Below are positions 38,601-46,342 of a stretch of DNA of 64,000 nt, piece after piece. The position numbers and the translations under genes were made by a program. The DNA is taken from contig OY829655.1 of NCBI GenBank assembly GCA_963691815.1, positions 15,620,765 to 15,684,764 on the forward strand, read 5' to 3'. The notes beneath the pieces were generated by a model. The model did not search any database, had not been told where the DNA came from, and saw only the letters and a list, made by a program, of their open reading frames with translations. This DNA comes from Echiichthys vipera (lineage: Eukaryota; Chordata; Actinopteri; Perciformes; Trachinidae). Position 1 is the stretch's first letter, and the number at the start of each line of letters is the position of its first letter.

Positions 38601-41069
38601 TGTTGGCTTTAAAGAAAGCTGTAACAGCCTCAGTTCAGAAAGTGCTGTCTGACAGCGAGTATCGTTTTTAAGGTAAAGACGCAGGAATAAGATGCCTGAT
38701 GGCTTGTTTTGCGCTGTTCTGTTTTATAAATCCTCACAGTCAGCTAGCTGTCCATCCTGTATTTGTGCAAAAAAATCTGGTGTACAGTCCTGGCTCTGTA
38801 AATGGGAAACAAACAAAGTGGTCTGTGAACAGTGGGAGGGAGAGGAACGGTAGATCTGGCACATGCTAAGGTTGTGACTGAGCACTGACGGGAGGGGTGT
38901 ATTTGCTTTGGGTTTTCACATATCAATCATTTTTCTCAAAAATCATAGACTCCAACTTTAACTGCTTACAGTTAATAACAGAACTAAGTAAGATGGTCCT
39001 TATTACATTGTTCATTTTACTGATGCAGAAAATAAACACTTTATGCATGGGGGAATATGTTATCAAATGTCCTCTCATGCGGTTGAAGAACTAGGCTGAC
39101 TGGAAAGTTAAAGGTTTGTGGTGTGTTTTTCAGAAACAACTGGTTGCAAGTTCTACCCCTCCCTATACGACCAACTATTTGACTCTCATCTGTGATCATA
39201 GATGGTAACACAAAAGGTAAAAAAAAAAAAAAGCTCCCTACTTTACCTTTGCTCACATTTATTGAGGATGAATCAGTGCTTTCTGTCAACTGAGTTTAAA
39301 GAATAAAGAAGAACAAACATCGTGTCAACAGTGCAGGGATAGGCTCAGATCTGAAGGACTATTCGTGTTTGGGTTGAACTTTCCATTTGTTTACTGTGAT
39401 TGTGAAATTGGAATGTCCAAGTGCTTAGCTGCTAGCCTTTAACCTCCCACATGGACCCATTTTTTATTTTTTTAATGGAGGACAGGGGGTGTTCAAGGGG
39501 AGACAGAAGGGGAGACAGAAGGTCAACAGTAGATGCCACATGAAAGTGATTTAAATCATCTGAAAGCTGGGAGCCTGAAGATTAATTTGAGATTAATTCG
39601 AGCTCAGCACCATGTGCTAAGTTTTGTTCTGTATATACGTATTTTGTGTAGGCACCTATTCAAATGTTGACATTTTAGTGGTGTATAAGGGCTTAGAGCA
39701 TTATGTCTGCACATGATGATGACCATTCCCACGCTCTATTATCAACAGCGGTGGTTGTAAAGTTTCATGAGGCTGTGATTATGATCAAGGTCACAGCAGG
39801 TCGTTTTATACAGTGATTTCAAGTTTCAAACAAAGCTCTCACCTATACTAATTAAATGGCTGATTTGGTGACTTAGATCCTCACAGAATTTAATATAAAT
39901 GAGCTCATTGAGTCCACAAAAGTCTCATCTTTCTAGTCAGACCCAGTTTATGCAATTCCAAGACTTTAGGGACGGTATGCCGAAATATTAACACTGTATA
40001 CAAAAATTTGTGTGAGACACAAGAGTGGGCACGGTGGGTACCGAGCCTATTTTCATTCAGATATCTTGAGGTCAGAGGTCAAGGGACGCCTTTGAAAATG
40101 GCCATACCAGATTTCTCACAAAAATGTAACCTAACTTTGGGGCATTATTCAGCAACCCTTCCCGGCAAGCTACTAGCATGTCATGGTTGGTACCAGTAGA
40201 TTCTTTAGACAATCTAGTTTCATAAATTCACACTCCATACTAAACTGAGCCCTGCTATAGCTTCTGAAGAGAAAATGGTGGCTGGGGACGTCTGCATTCT
40301 CAAGGAGTGGAAGAAATGCCAAACAAAAGCCCTGCAGCCCATGTTAAGTCACATACATACAGTAAGACGCAAGTGGATCTTTGCCTTTAGTTTACTAGTT
40401 TTTGACTTTGTTTTACTCTAGAAATCGTAGCCAAAAAATCTTTACTGTAATACTTTTAGATGGTGCCATAGCAGAGCGTATGGGCTAATCTGGATAGTCA
40501 GGGCTGTGATTCATTGTTGAATGCTTGATTCTGTTTGCTTGTGGTTTATTAAATTTGCATCTTCTTGTTTGCATACTGTATGAGACTGTATGATATTGGA
40601 AGTTGTCTTTGTAAAGACATGGGTTTGTGATAAAGGGCTACTGAAATACATGTTACAAACAAAACATGGACCTAGGTCAAAGCCTCGCAGTTTTTGTTCA
40701 GTTTTAAACTTACATGGATCTCTTACTACTGGAGGGAACTGGTGGCGGGTCACAGCAATGATGATGAAGATAATCAGAGGCCACCCAATCAGAGTCAGGG
40801 ACCAGAGCTATAACACAAGATATCACAAAACACTATTAATCACTTGATGAAGAGCTAATTTTCAATTTGATACTGTATATAGACTGTAGATTTTGAGCCT
40901 GCAGCCTAAATTCCTGTTTACTCCCCACAGTCTTTCTTAAGCATCTGTGCATTAATATGGAAAAAAAAAATTATAATTGTCATTGAACTTGAAAGTCACT
41001 CACAGGCTGTCTGATCACTGCCAGCCCATTCTTCCAGAGAAGAAGTTTCAGCTGCTGGAAGAAGGCCAT
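1..41069 (-). CDS. abca12: abca12, ABC subfamily A lipid transporter, 44 coding exons, 3' part outside the window
   Basis: Coding exons 1-44 by coordinate: 41004-41069, 40714-40807, 36942-37083, 35883-36007, 34776-34849, 34010-34180, 33680-33873, 32954-33072, 32551-32648, 31651-31797, 30617-30783, 29634-29767, 28155-28285, 27651-27815, 27194-27393, 26622-26755, 25777-25891, 21892-24510, 20513-20625, 20200-20267, 19622-19770, 19281-19411, 18821-18963, 17165-17332, 16714-16931, 14293-15237, 13970-14076, 11957-12063, 11269-11468, 10772-10848, 9629-9759, 8061-8231, 7295-7459, 6931-7114, 5943-6082, 5351-5470, 5081-5171, 4515-4694, 3368-3695, 2346-2460, 1907-2236, 1200-1269, 960-1094, 1-157. All join in one frame of about 3,212 codons. 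Known for the family: ABCA12 moves glucosylceramide-type lipids into lamellar granules of skin cells. Seen: TM1 after a short cytosolic N-terminus, the PRNLPSTGF motif, a giant ectodomain, then TM2-TM7. ATP-binding domains lie beyond position 1. ABCA13 is the main alternative, but YMKMMGVN, FSYAGQYISRYE and FTNIM read as ABCA12. Confidence 0.94.
3368..6082 (-). CDS. abca12: abca12 exons 35-39: conserved membrane-proximal ectodomain
   Basis: Exons 35 (5943-6082), 36 (5351-5470), 37 (5081-5171), 38 (4515-4694) and 39 (3368-3695). Strong family blocks are visible: TPFCMNMYLDM, WAFLKPMLMGQILYTP, VTRAIMEK, LMVNLSSCIKFDR, SVIFKLPEN, VSYTIRMHMDN and RAIIEMQTGR followed by FPYPC, all in the same order in human ABCA12. 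The AIIEMQTG element directly precedes TM2 in ABCA proteins. Exon 39 also holds RKRQAR, a possible furin-type site, in a Ser-rich loop that human ABCA12 fills differently. Confidence 0.95.
4426..4483 (+). repeat. TATAG and CA microsatellite in abca12 intron 38
   Basis: Several TATATAG-like units pass into a (CA)n run just downstream of exon 38. Confidence 0.85.
5539..5632 (+). repeat. GT/GTGC microsatellite in abca12 intron 35
   Basis: A long (GT)n run with interruptions, ending in GCTTGT units. It lies 69 bp from exon 36. Open frames of poly-Cys/Val across it are artefacts of the repeat. Confidence 0.95.
6371..6555. repeat. tandem duplication, period about 97 bp, abca12 intron 34
   Basis: ATATGTAGTTCCAACAATA occurs twice 97 bp apart, each followed by GGATGG.AGGATC, ATTAATCT and TTGGTCTTTTAATGGGATT. 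Two copies only, slightly diverged. Confidence 0.9.
6931..14076 (-). CDS. abca12: abca12 exons 27-34: last ectodomain cassettes
   Basis: Exons 27 (13970-14076), 28 (11957-12063), 29 (11269-11468), 30 (10772-10848), 31 (9629-9759), 32 (8061-8231), 33 (7295-7459) and 34 (6931-7114). Phases run 1,0,2,1,0,0,0,1, so the 2-1-0(-0) rhythm continues to exon 32 and then stops. Exon 32 has a Cys pair separated by 19 residues. Exons 33-34 begin the part that can be followed in human ABCA12: a Met-rich segment with LCSKG before the conserved PFC block. A gap-free frame runs through all joins. Confidence 0.87.
8696..9020 (+). mobile_element. tRNA-derived SINE in abca12 intron 31
   Basis: The head GGGCGGCAC and the B-box-like GGTTCGAAT near 8740 are followed by the conserved fish body (GTTTGCATGTTCTCCCCGTG, CCCACAGTCCAAAGACATG, ATAGACTGGCGTCCTGTCCA) and a tail of ATG-type repeats. 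A 14-bp duplication, ATGGGACCTTTAAC, flanks it at 8682-8695 and 9021-9034, showing target-primed insertion into an older repeat. It runs antisense to abca12. Confidence 0.85.
12088..12106 (+). repeat. G19 homopolymer in abca12 intron 27
   Basis: Nineteen consecutive G on the plus strand (C-rich in the transcript), 24 bp outside exon 28 on its acceptor side, close to the polypyrimidine tract. Confidence 0.95.
12107..13969 (-). other. abca12: abca12 intron 27, remainder
   Basis: About 1.9 kb of AT-rich intron. I see short low-complexity stretches and no exon with splice sites in phase, no ORF with recognisable content and no bounded transposon. Confidence 0.6.
14293..15237 (-). CDS. abca12: abca12 exon 26: second giant ectodomain exon (945 bp)
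   Basis: This 945-bp exon encodes about 315 residues (roughly 1962-2276). Like exon 18 it lies between two phase-2 introns. The sequence is helical and Leu/Met-rich with sequons NIT, NFS, NDS and NHT. A basic cluster RVRNRR near 14566-14587 fits the furin-type rule R-X-K/R-R and could be cut in the secretory pathway, although no cleavage is known here. It is followed by the acidic stretch DPMDDFIDLFNIDY. The acceptor is TTCAG at the high end; the donor is GTAAGTC. Confidence 0.92.
15238..16713 (-). other. abca12: abca12 intron 25
   Basis: About 1.5 kb, AT-rich. Nothing recognised beyond unique-looking sequence. The frame closes directly between exons 25 and 26 without it. Confidence 0.6.
16714..20625 (-). 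CDS. abca12: abca12 exons 19-25, including a GC-AG intron
   Basis: Exons 19 (20513-20625), 20 (20200-20267), 21 (19622-19770), 22 (19281-19411), 23 (18821-18963), 24 (17165-17332) and 25 (16714-16931). Phases after them are 1,0,2,1,0,0,2. Exon 19 ends CCAAG before GCAAGT, a non-canonical but strong GC donor. The nearby GT at 20508-20509 would shift the frame into an early stop, so the GC site must be used. Exon 24 carries a Cys pair separated by 24 residues. Many sequons occur (NMS, NST, NVT, NGT, NIS, NTS). Exons 22 and 16 share an LW...V pattern in the same phase class. Confidence 0.85.
17980..18330. repeat. dispersed repeat with paired GGTTAGCTTAGC motifs in abca12 intron 23
   Basis: AGCAGCTGGTTAGCTTAGCA near 18075 faces GCTAAGCTAAGCTAACCAGC near 18262. 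The inverted pair marks the arms of an old element of the same family as 24940-25570. No coding sequence. Confidence 0.5.
21320..21363. other. perfect 19-bp inverted repeat with a 6-nt loop, abca12 intron 18
   Basis: Left arm CCATAGAGCATTTCACCTG at 21320-21338, loop CAGAGT, right arm exactly complementary at 21345-21363. Pairing stops abruptly at both outer ends. The stem is shorter than a usual microRNA precursor, so it is more likely the remains of a palindromic insertion or a local inverted duplication. Confidence 0.9.
21892..24510 (-). CDS. abca12: abca12 exon 18: giant 2619-bp ectodomain exon
   Basis: A single uninterrupted exon of 2619 bp adds about 873 residues (roughly residues 759-1631). 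It is flanked by phase-2 introns on both sides: acceptor CTACAG before TTGTCTC at the high end, donor GTGAGAAA at the low end. The protein is Leu-rich and apparently all-helical, with about 15 N-X-S/T sequons, a few paired cysteines and no transmembrane helix, fitting a lumenal or extracellular rod. Two segments near 22386-22508 and 22723-22857 resemble each other (LNTTLLQ against LNTTIMQ, then a YL..W stretch), suggesting internal duplication. Family knowledge: human ABCA13 also has giant ectodomain exons, whereas human ABCA12 has a far shorter ectodomain. Confidence 0.93.
24593..24816. repeat. tandem duplication, period about 112 bp, abca12 intron 17
   Basis: CAATAACTAAAACTTCTTAA occurs at 24593 and again at 24705, and both copies continue through GCAAAGTGACTGCCTGTTTA. 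Only a few substitutions and a short insertion separate them, so the duplication is young. It starts 83 bp from exon 18. Confidence 0.9.
24940..25570. repeat. dispersed repeat with GCTAAGCTAAGC motifs in abca12 intron 17
   Basis: Bounded by TTAGCTTAGCTTAAAAC near 24965 and GCTAAGCTAAGCTAACCAGC near 25528, in opposite orientation. Related pairs lie at about 17980-18330 (intron 23), and single ends near 32001 and 35438. The family is probably a decayed non-autonomous DNA transposon of fishes. Confidence 0.5.
25777..31797 (-). CDS. abca12: abca12 exons 10-17: second and third ectodomain cassettes
   Basis: Exons 10-13 (31651-31797, 30617-30783, 29634-29767, 28155-28285) total 579 bp and repeat the phase order 0,2,1,0 of exons 6-9. 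Exons 14-16 (27651-27815, 27194-27393, 26622-26755) begin a third round; exon 17 (25777-25891) departs from it by ending in phase 2. Exon 10 has a Cys pair separated by 12 residues and exon 14 a pair separated by 25. Exons 15 and 16 carry Trp-rich helical segments (WMNWMPDNSS, LWPEVKDYF). No catalytic motif is expected in this lumenal or extracellular region. Confidence 0.85.
29849..30117 (+). mobile_element. second type of tRNA-derived SINE (AFC/V-SINE-like) in abca12 intron 11
   Basis: Contains a B box (GTGGTTCGATCTC) near 29876, then TGCTCCCGAAAGCTGTGCCA, GAGCGGGTGGCACCTTGCAT, GTGTGAATGGGTGAATG and the end motif AGACTAGAAAAGTACTATAT. These blocks are those of the SINE common in perch-like fishes. 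Decay is moderate. It is antisense to abca12 and starts 82 bp from exon 12. Confidence 0.7.
32034..32269 (+). mobile_element. copy 1 of an unnamed repeat with TATGTTCCCC motifs, abca12 intron 9
   Basis: Starts CTATGTTCCCCGGG and ends GCGGGGAACATAGGACC. Inside are several more GGGGAACATAGG-like units in both orientations and a stretch resembling degenerate telomere repeat (GGGTTAGGG). It is the reverse-orientation relative of the copy at 35039-35365 and lacks that copy's outermost right arm and an internal piece. No ORF. Confidence 0.7.
32551..36007 (-). CDS. abca12: abca12 exons 4-9: start of the repeated ectodomain cassettes
   Basis: Exons 4 (35883-36007), 5 (34776-34849), 6 (34010-34180), 7 (33680-33873), 8 (32954-33072) and 9 (32551-32648). 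Intron phases after exons 4-9 are 1,0,0,2,1,0. Exons 6-9 form one full cassette of 582 bp (194 codons). The encoded sequence is helical in character, rich in Leu, Ser and Thr, with several N-glycosylation sequons such as NSS, NTT, NNT and NQT. Exon 6 carries a cysteine pair separated by 22 residues. Single exons were assigned from their splice sites and from the frame closing across every junction. They are too divergent to align by eye with human ABCA12, so assignment rests on frame continuity and gene order. Confidence 0.85.
33391..33408 (+). repeat. G18 homopolymer in abca12 intron 7
   Basis: Eighteen consecutive G on the plus strand in the intron between exons 7 and 8. Length in the assembly may be inexact. 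Confidence 0.9.
35039..35365 (-). mobile_element. copy 2 of the TATGTTCCCC repeat, abca12 intron 4
   Basis: Has inverted ends CTATGTTCCCCGG and CCGGGGAACATAG, each doubled by a second inner copy (CCTATGTTCCCC and GGGGAACATAGGA). Read on the minus strand it aligns with copy 1 along most of its length. The structure suggests a MITE-like non-autonomous DNA transposon. No clear target duplication was found, so the superfamily is open. Confidence 0.7.
35395..35740. repeat. third copy of the TTAGCTTAGCTTAGC repeat, abca12 intron 4
   Basis: Contains GTTAGCTTAGCTTAGCATAA and AAGACTGG, then CTACCTGCCGGCACTTCTAA and AACTCACTTAT, the consensus order of this fish repeat. It directly follows the TATGTTCCCC element. 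Confidence 0.5.
36942..37083 (-). CDS. abca12: abca12 exon 3: ABCA12/13 signature after TM1
   Basis: Encodes GPRNLPSTGFLPFLQTLMCN, TDSTC and a short polar tail. This block after TM1 is nearly the same in human ABCA12 and recognisable in ABCA13 (PRDLPS), so it anchors the gene identity at the N-terminal end. It starts the giant extracellular domain. The acceptor is CCAG at 37084-37087 (minus sense) and the donor is GTACATTC. A degraded LINE tail lies about 80 bp upstream of the acceptor. Intron 3 is phase 2, the first step of the repeating phase pattern. Confidence 0.9.
37160..37420 (+). mobile_element. degraded LINE 3' end in abca12 intron 2
   Basis: The plus strand reads PVPFRIDFKILLNTFKERLG followed by MAPSYIADILTP, the C-terminal tail seen in fish L2/Rex-type reverse transcriptases, then broken frames (stops) and an AT-rich trailer. 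Only the 3' end is present. It is inactive and starts about 77 bp beyond the exon 3 acceptor. Confidence 0.5.
37421..39959 (-). other. abca12: abca12 intron 2, middle part
   Basis: About 2.5 kb with short ORFs only. No known domain, RNA gene or clear transposon end was seen. Exons 2 and 3 join in phase across it. Confidence 0.6.
39960..40260. repeat. old dispersed fish repeat in abca12 intron 2
   Basis: The stretch with GATATCTTGAGGTCAGAGGT, AACTTTGGGGCATTATTCAG and CATGTCATGGTTGGTACCA is recognisable as a repeat common in fish introns. No ends or target duplication are visible here, and the class is unknown. Confidence 0.45.
40714..41069 (-). CDS. abca12: abca12 exons 1-2: start codon, cytosolic N-terminus and first membrane helix
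   Basis: Exon 1 (41004-41069) starts with MAFFQQLKLLLWKN, the ABCA-type N-terminus with the LLLWKN motif. The ATG at 41067-41069 is preceded by only 12 nt before an acceptor-like TTTAAG at 41082-41087 (minus sense), so the 5' leader is probably spliced in from further upstream. Exon 2 (40714-40807) supplies the hydrophobic helix WPLIIFIIIAV and ends in RDPC, whose Cys codon is split by a phase-1 intron. The human protein has the same order: WKNW, a helix ending in IFIILA, then a Cys before PRNLPS. The intron to exon 3 is 3.6 kb and holds repeats only. Confidence 0.92.
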
Positions 41070-41826
41070 CAGTAGAAGAGGCTTAAATGAAGACACAGAC
41101 ACAGCATCAGAATGATCCGTCCATCCATGCATGTCCCACAGGTATACCCACTATGTATTAGCATGTTCCATTATTAATGTATAGGCCGATTACTTTTTAG
41201 ATTTAAGTAAGATTTAAGTTTCTTTTCAAGCCAACACGGACAATAAGTCCCTAAAGTTCTCAAAGGAATGAACATTTGAACATATCCATTACAACTAGGA
41301 TACATCATCAGTAACCCTTTACATAAGGTAGGCTATGTAACATTTTGTGTAGTTACCAGGGAACAAATGAGGGACTAACAACCAATGAACCATTAATTAA
41401 TGAGCAACTCATCAAATTATATAGAGTGGCAAATGAGAGCAGCAACTAGTTAATTGAGAAACAAATAATTGCATAATCATGAAGTACTTCCCTAATAATG
41501 CCTATATGACTGTATAGTAGATAATGAGTTGATGACAAAAAAACGGGTAAGTAATAAGATAACCATGAAGCAAGAGGGACTACTTTGTTCAGTATTGTTG
41601 ATTCACAGATATTCATCAACTGTTTGTGTAATAATTTATTAATATAGGATCCCAGTCAATCAACTGCAGATAGTTTGTACTAGAAATCTGACATTTCAGA
41701 TTCTATTTTTTATAATACAGATACAACAGATAAAGACCTTATTTGTGTCAAATTATCACAGGCATTAATCGGCCTATAGTTAACTAAATGTGCCATAAAT
41801 ACTGCTTTAAGTTACGTCTGAATTAC

Positions 41827-42347
41827 CAGTGGTGGAGTGACTAAGTCTATTTACTCAAGTCTTGAGGTACTTTATTTGAGTAAAGTATTTCCATTTATGC
41901 TTATACTTCTACATTTCGGAGGAAAATGTTTTAGTTTTTACTTCACTACATTTATATGGTAACTTGAATTACTAGTTACTTTACGGATTCAGATTGTTAA
42001 AACAAAATATGCTCAACAAATGAAATAACATATATTGTTATAGATTAAGCTACACAGAAGTCTATAAAGTAAATCAAATAAGCCCTGGCTTTACCAGCTG
42101 CAATATTAAAGCGACATTTGCATTGATCTCTTGATGATTATAATCAGATATCATTTTCTGAAATGGGTAGTTCTGCATGATGACTACATTTACTTTAAAT
42201 TCATTTTCATGCTTATACTTTTGTACTTTTACTATTTTATACACTTATATATTTTGATGTAGGACTATTACTTATATAACGTATTTCCACATTGTGTTAT
42301 TAATCACTTTACTCAAGTAAAAGCTCGGAGTTGTTCTTCCACCACTG
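41827..42347. mobile_element. non-autonomous hAT-type element, 521 bp, upstream of abca12
   Basis: Starts CAGTGGTGGA and ends TCCACCACTG, with the 8-bp target duplication TGAATTAC on both sides (41819-41826 and 42348-42355). The interior is AT-rich with repeated ACTCAAGTA and TTTGAGTA motifs and no ORF. It resembles a repeat widely seen in fish introns. It separates abca12 coding exon 1 from the candidate leader exon. Confidence 0.85.
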
Positions 42348-42415
42348 TGAATTACAGAACAAAAATATTGGATGACATAATAATAATAAAGTAGCCATGT
42401 ACTCATTGGACCTAC

Positions 42416-42700
42416 CTGGCTGCGTCGGTCCCGTTGATTGGTTCAATTCGGCTGTTAGTTAGCTGACTATAGATAGCAGGCGTAGGGGAGGCATGGCGCT
42501 AAAGTGGCCCCTAGCAGGATGCCCTTTCCATCAGTCGGTTATCGGAGCAAAACACAATTCAACTCACACTCGGAAACAGAAACAAAATGACTCCGCAGTG
42601 GACCTACACCTCAAAGGGGAAAAAATGTTCACCAACCTGCACGCCTCTGTCCCTTGGCTCGAGCAAATGTGAGTAGCTCCACCTGTACGTGTAGCCAGGT
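42416..42700 (-). other. possible untranslated leader exon or promoter area of abca12
   Basis: The first coding exon seems to begin 12 nt before the ATG at an acceptor, so a leader exon should lie upstream. At 42410-42416 the minus strand reads GCCAG/GTAGGTCC, a good donor. A second, weaker one (GCAG/GTTGGTG) sits near 42640. The interval between coding exon 1 and this site is mostly a 521-bp hAT-type element. No TATA box or CpG-rich promoter is obvious. This is inference from splice consensus alone. Confidence 0.25.
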
Positions 42701-43004
42701 ACATCTGCGAGGAAGGGCGTGTACTCTGCAAGCTGCCTGCCCTAAAGAAGAGATGCCGCTGACTTCTGGGAACAACTAACCGCAGGGCTACATACCAGCA
42801 ACAATGGGTTATGACAGGGCAATTCTTTGATGCGCCTTATCATTTACATAAGAGGCTATCAGACCTAATAATACGCGTAGGCTACTCATTCTGATCAACT
42901 TGTGTAGCACGTGGCATATCTAAATATTTTTTTTCAAAGGTCTGTGCAAGCTGTTTAAAGATTTTTGATTGTTTTTTTGCTTTTTACTGCTGGTTGTCAA
43001 ATTC

Positions 43005-43130
43005 AAATTCATTCAAATTCAAAAAACTTTATTTGTCCCCGGGGGGCAATTCAGGGCACACAGAGCAGCAAATAACGACAGTGCGATTATACAAAAACCA
43101 ACACAAGAATAAAGTGTAAGAGAAGAGTAA
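43005..43130 (+). repeat. LINE or SINE tail-like repeat
   Basis: Contains AAAACTTTATTTGTCCCCGG and GGGGCAATTCAGGGCACACA, a motif found at the 3' ends of many fish retroposons. It follows a short duplicated ATTCAAATTCA. The AT-rich flank to about 43470 has weak internal repeats (ATAAAGCTAAATAATAAAG) and no gene. Confidence 0.5.
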
Positions 43131-43883
43131 GTGTCAGGATGTTAGTGTGTGATCACAGTACAGGTTAGATACGGAGAACATCGTCGGCGTGAGATGTAGA
43201 AAGACATGTATCAGATGTAAGCAGACATGTGAACGGGTGTATATGATGTAAATAAACAGTGTTAACATGCAGTAGTCTGTTGAAACAGGTATGAACAGAA
43301 CTGTAGTGCAGAAAAGATATAAGTGGACAGTGATCGGATTCAGATGAGGTCAGACATGATACATGTGTGTAATGAGCAGAAGTAAACAGAACTATAGTGC
43401 AGTAATAGAGTATAAATATAATATATAACTATAAGCTAAATAATAAAGCTAAATAATAAAGTGATAGTGGCCTAGAAAGCTAACCCGCTATGATCCCATT
43501 TCACATTTCATCTCACTTTACTTACCTGACATCTCCAAACTTCTCTGCAAAAAGATGAAATGGTCTTAATAAGAATGAAACTTCAGACATTTCCATTTAT
43601 GGAAGCCAAAATCTTTTTTTGTAATGCATCAAAATTGCAGTACTTTATGATCACCTATTGCATGTGTTGAGGTTTTAATTTTTTTGGTATAGCTCTTATT
43701 TAGGGAGACTTCTGGATAACTTGGATACATTGATTATTAATATAGATTACAAGTTATCTTAAAAAACATTTAACAACTTTCAAAAAAAGTGACAGCATTG
43801 CTTTAAAGGGGGCAGGGCAACACCAAGCCTCACATTACACAATCAGTAGGCCAGTTTAGTAAGATGTTGTTGGGGAGGGTCTC

Positions 43884-44104
43884 CACAGGGAAAGATCGCA
43901 CTGCTCATGTGGGGGATCCACAGGGAAAGATCGCACTCCTCATGTGGGGGATCCACAGGGAAAGATCACACTGCTCATGTGGGGGATCCACAGGGAAAGA
44001 TCACACTGCTCATGTGGGGGATCCACAGGGAAAGATCACACTGCTCATGTGGGGGATCCACAGGGAAAGATCACACTGCTCATGTGGGGGATCCACAGGG
44101 AAAA
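43884..44104 (+). repeat. minisatellite, six tandem 35-bp units plus a partial one
   Basis: The unit begins CACAGGGAAAGATC and ends CATGTGGGGGATC. Six copies occupy 43884-44093 and a seventh breaks off after about 10 bp. The copies are almost identical: the first two have GATCGCAC, the later four GATCACAC, a likely CpG decay that spread with the array. It lies in the abca12-pofut2 intergenic region. Confidence 0.95.
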
Positions 44105-46342
44105 TTGAAAACAATGCTGTAACGCTGCACATCTTACAACTATTTTGAGAGGACAAAGACAATATAAATCCTAGTTATACAGACAGAAAATGTATAATGT
44201 AACAATATGATTTAAAGAATTTAAACAAAAGATATAAAATTGCTACATTTACACAAAACTAGAGTCAAGAGGTCGAGATTTCCACCAGAAAAAAAACTGT
44301 TACTTTAAACTTGGTGTGGTTAATATGGACAATGCTGAATGCCATGACATTATTTTTCCATTTGAAAAGTGAGCTTCCGGACAGAGCGTGAGCTTTCACC
44401 CACAAGACACACAAGTCTACAGTAACATCTGTCAATCTGGAAAAGTATTGAGTAGATTCTTTCCATTACCAGACACTGAAAGGCACAACAATAGTAAGTG
44501 GAGTCTCAGGGTAGGGCCAAACAAAAGCATATATGACGTGACACTTTTGTATTGTTAAGCATTAGGAAGATTTCACCATCAAGGTAGTCCTACTGGTTTT
44601 CTATCTTGATAAGAACATGTGGGAGGAAAAGTGTGAGAACTAGGGATAAGCAGAAAAGAATTTCTCCGACTGGAACCATTTTTACAAGGCTTCAGGAGCT
44701 GATCTACAGTACAGCTCTGAAAACCAGCAGGGCTATTAAAATGATTTCAGGATGGTTTTAATAACACAAAACTGAGTGTATATGGATAACTTCCCGTTAC
44801 TAGACCCACCACTATTATGCACACATTTTACATATGACATGCCATGTTTTACCAGGACTCTCTGCTGCTGTTCTTAAGGACTACCACTTATTGTAGGACT
44901 CTGGGGTCCAATATAAATCTGTATTTCAAAGCATCCTGTTTGAAGGCACAGGGATTCTGAGCTAAATAATTAGAGATACAAAAATACAACAGCAAACAAA
45001 CCTTGTTTTCATTTTAACTAATCGATTTTCTGCCACGTTAAACTGCTAAAACCTTCAACACCAAAATGACACAACTACTGTACAAAGCAAGTCATGAGAC
45101 GATATCCATAACAGAGTTTTTAATCAAAATGTGGGCATTCCCAGGAAAAAAAGTGTGTGTGTGTGTAACATAACAGCTTCATGGCTTGCTGGTGTTGACA
45201 ATACACTTTGGCTCCTTTGTCACGGTTCAATTCCTTTTCACTGTAGTATCATTAACAATATTTTGGTCGATGCCAAATTTTTAAAAAACACCATCAACAT
45301 TAAAGATATTCTTATTTACGAAATTCATATTTCTTTCTAATATTGTAATGTAATTCCATTTAACAAAAGATAATACTGGCACTGCATAAAAATAGAAAAT
45401 ATGGGAGGAAAGTTCTTTCACACAAACACTGAAATACGCAGGAAGCAGAAACGAAATGCACATCTTCTGAAAATATTGCGCGCTGGGAATCCTTTTTCTT
45501 CTTTAAAAAAGGTTCTCTGTGGAGTTTTTGTTTGGCTATCGTGCAAAGGCAGAAGGATAAATGAGTGTGTGCAGTAGAGCGCCACATCACAATACACTTT
45601 CCTGTCTCCAGTTTAATACTAATCCACTGATCAAACAGTCAGCGGCACTAACGGCAGTGAAGAAGAAGACTTCTAGCGCATGTGAATGAAAACACTGTAG
45701 CATTAAAAGTACGTCAAAAGTAAGTTTTGCAAATGTTTTCTAAGAAAGCAAATGCATTCGACGTGTTGTTCAGACCCTAGTGGTTACACGCAATGCTTTT
45801 TTGATAAGAAACTATGAAAAAACTCCATAGGGTACCTTTAATTAAAAATACTTTGTACTATGTTCATGTTCTTCGAATGCTCTTTCATTCTTATGTGGTG
45901 TTATTTTTGAAAAACAAAACTGTATATTTAAAAAGTAGAATAGTTTAGATGCTCAACATCTTTGAATGTAACAAAGAGTGCGCCCATACAACACTTTCTG
46001 GTGCAGCCATTATAAGACACTTCTTCTCACTGATGGTGTTGGTAATAAATATCAGAAGTTATGTAAAATACCAGTCTATCATAAAGGATCTCCATTCAAC
46101 ATACAACCAAAACAACAAACACTAGATTTACTTGTTGAACATTACAGTAATACACGTTTGGCAGCCCATTTTTGGCCTTTCGATTAGTCACAGTGGTCAC
46201 TGCAGACCTGATTGCACAACTCTGAAACCATAAAAAGTAAAAAATACATCATAGAACATTTAAAATATCTTATATCAAATGAATAAATGTCACTTTTAAC
46301 AATGCTTTTGGCACTTGTGTGTCAGGAATGTGAGAGGTTACA
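44105..46342. other. intergenic region and probable pofut2 3'UTR
   Basis: Follows the pofut2 stop at 46343-46345 on the minus strand. Part is likely 3'UTR, but no AATAAA at a convincing distance was identified, so its end cannot be placed. No ORF with recognisable content. Confidence 0.5.

Noticed and set aside
1..41069. assignment to ABCA13 because of the huge ectodomain
   Set aside because: YMKMMGVN, FSYAGQYISRYE, AFLKPMLMGQILY and GLLFTNIM fit ABCA12 better; ectodomain size alone is not diagnostic. Not fully excluded without a tree.
43884..44093. CRISPR-like array
   Set aside because: The units are directly tandem without spacers, and the genome is that of a vertebrate.
43864..44148. 94-residue repetitive ORF (GDPQGK, HVGD units)
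   Set aside because: It is the 35-bp minisatellite read through all three frames; 35 is not a multiple of three and no start context or splice signals support a gene.
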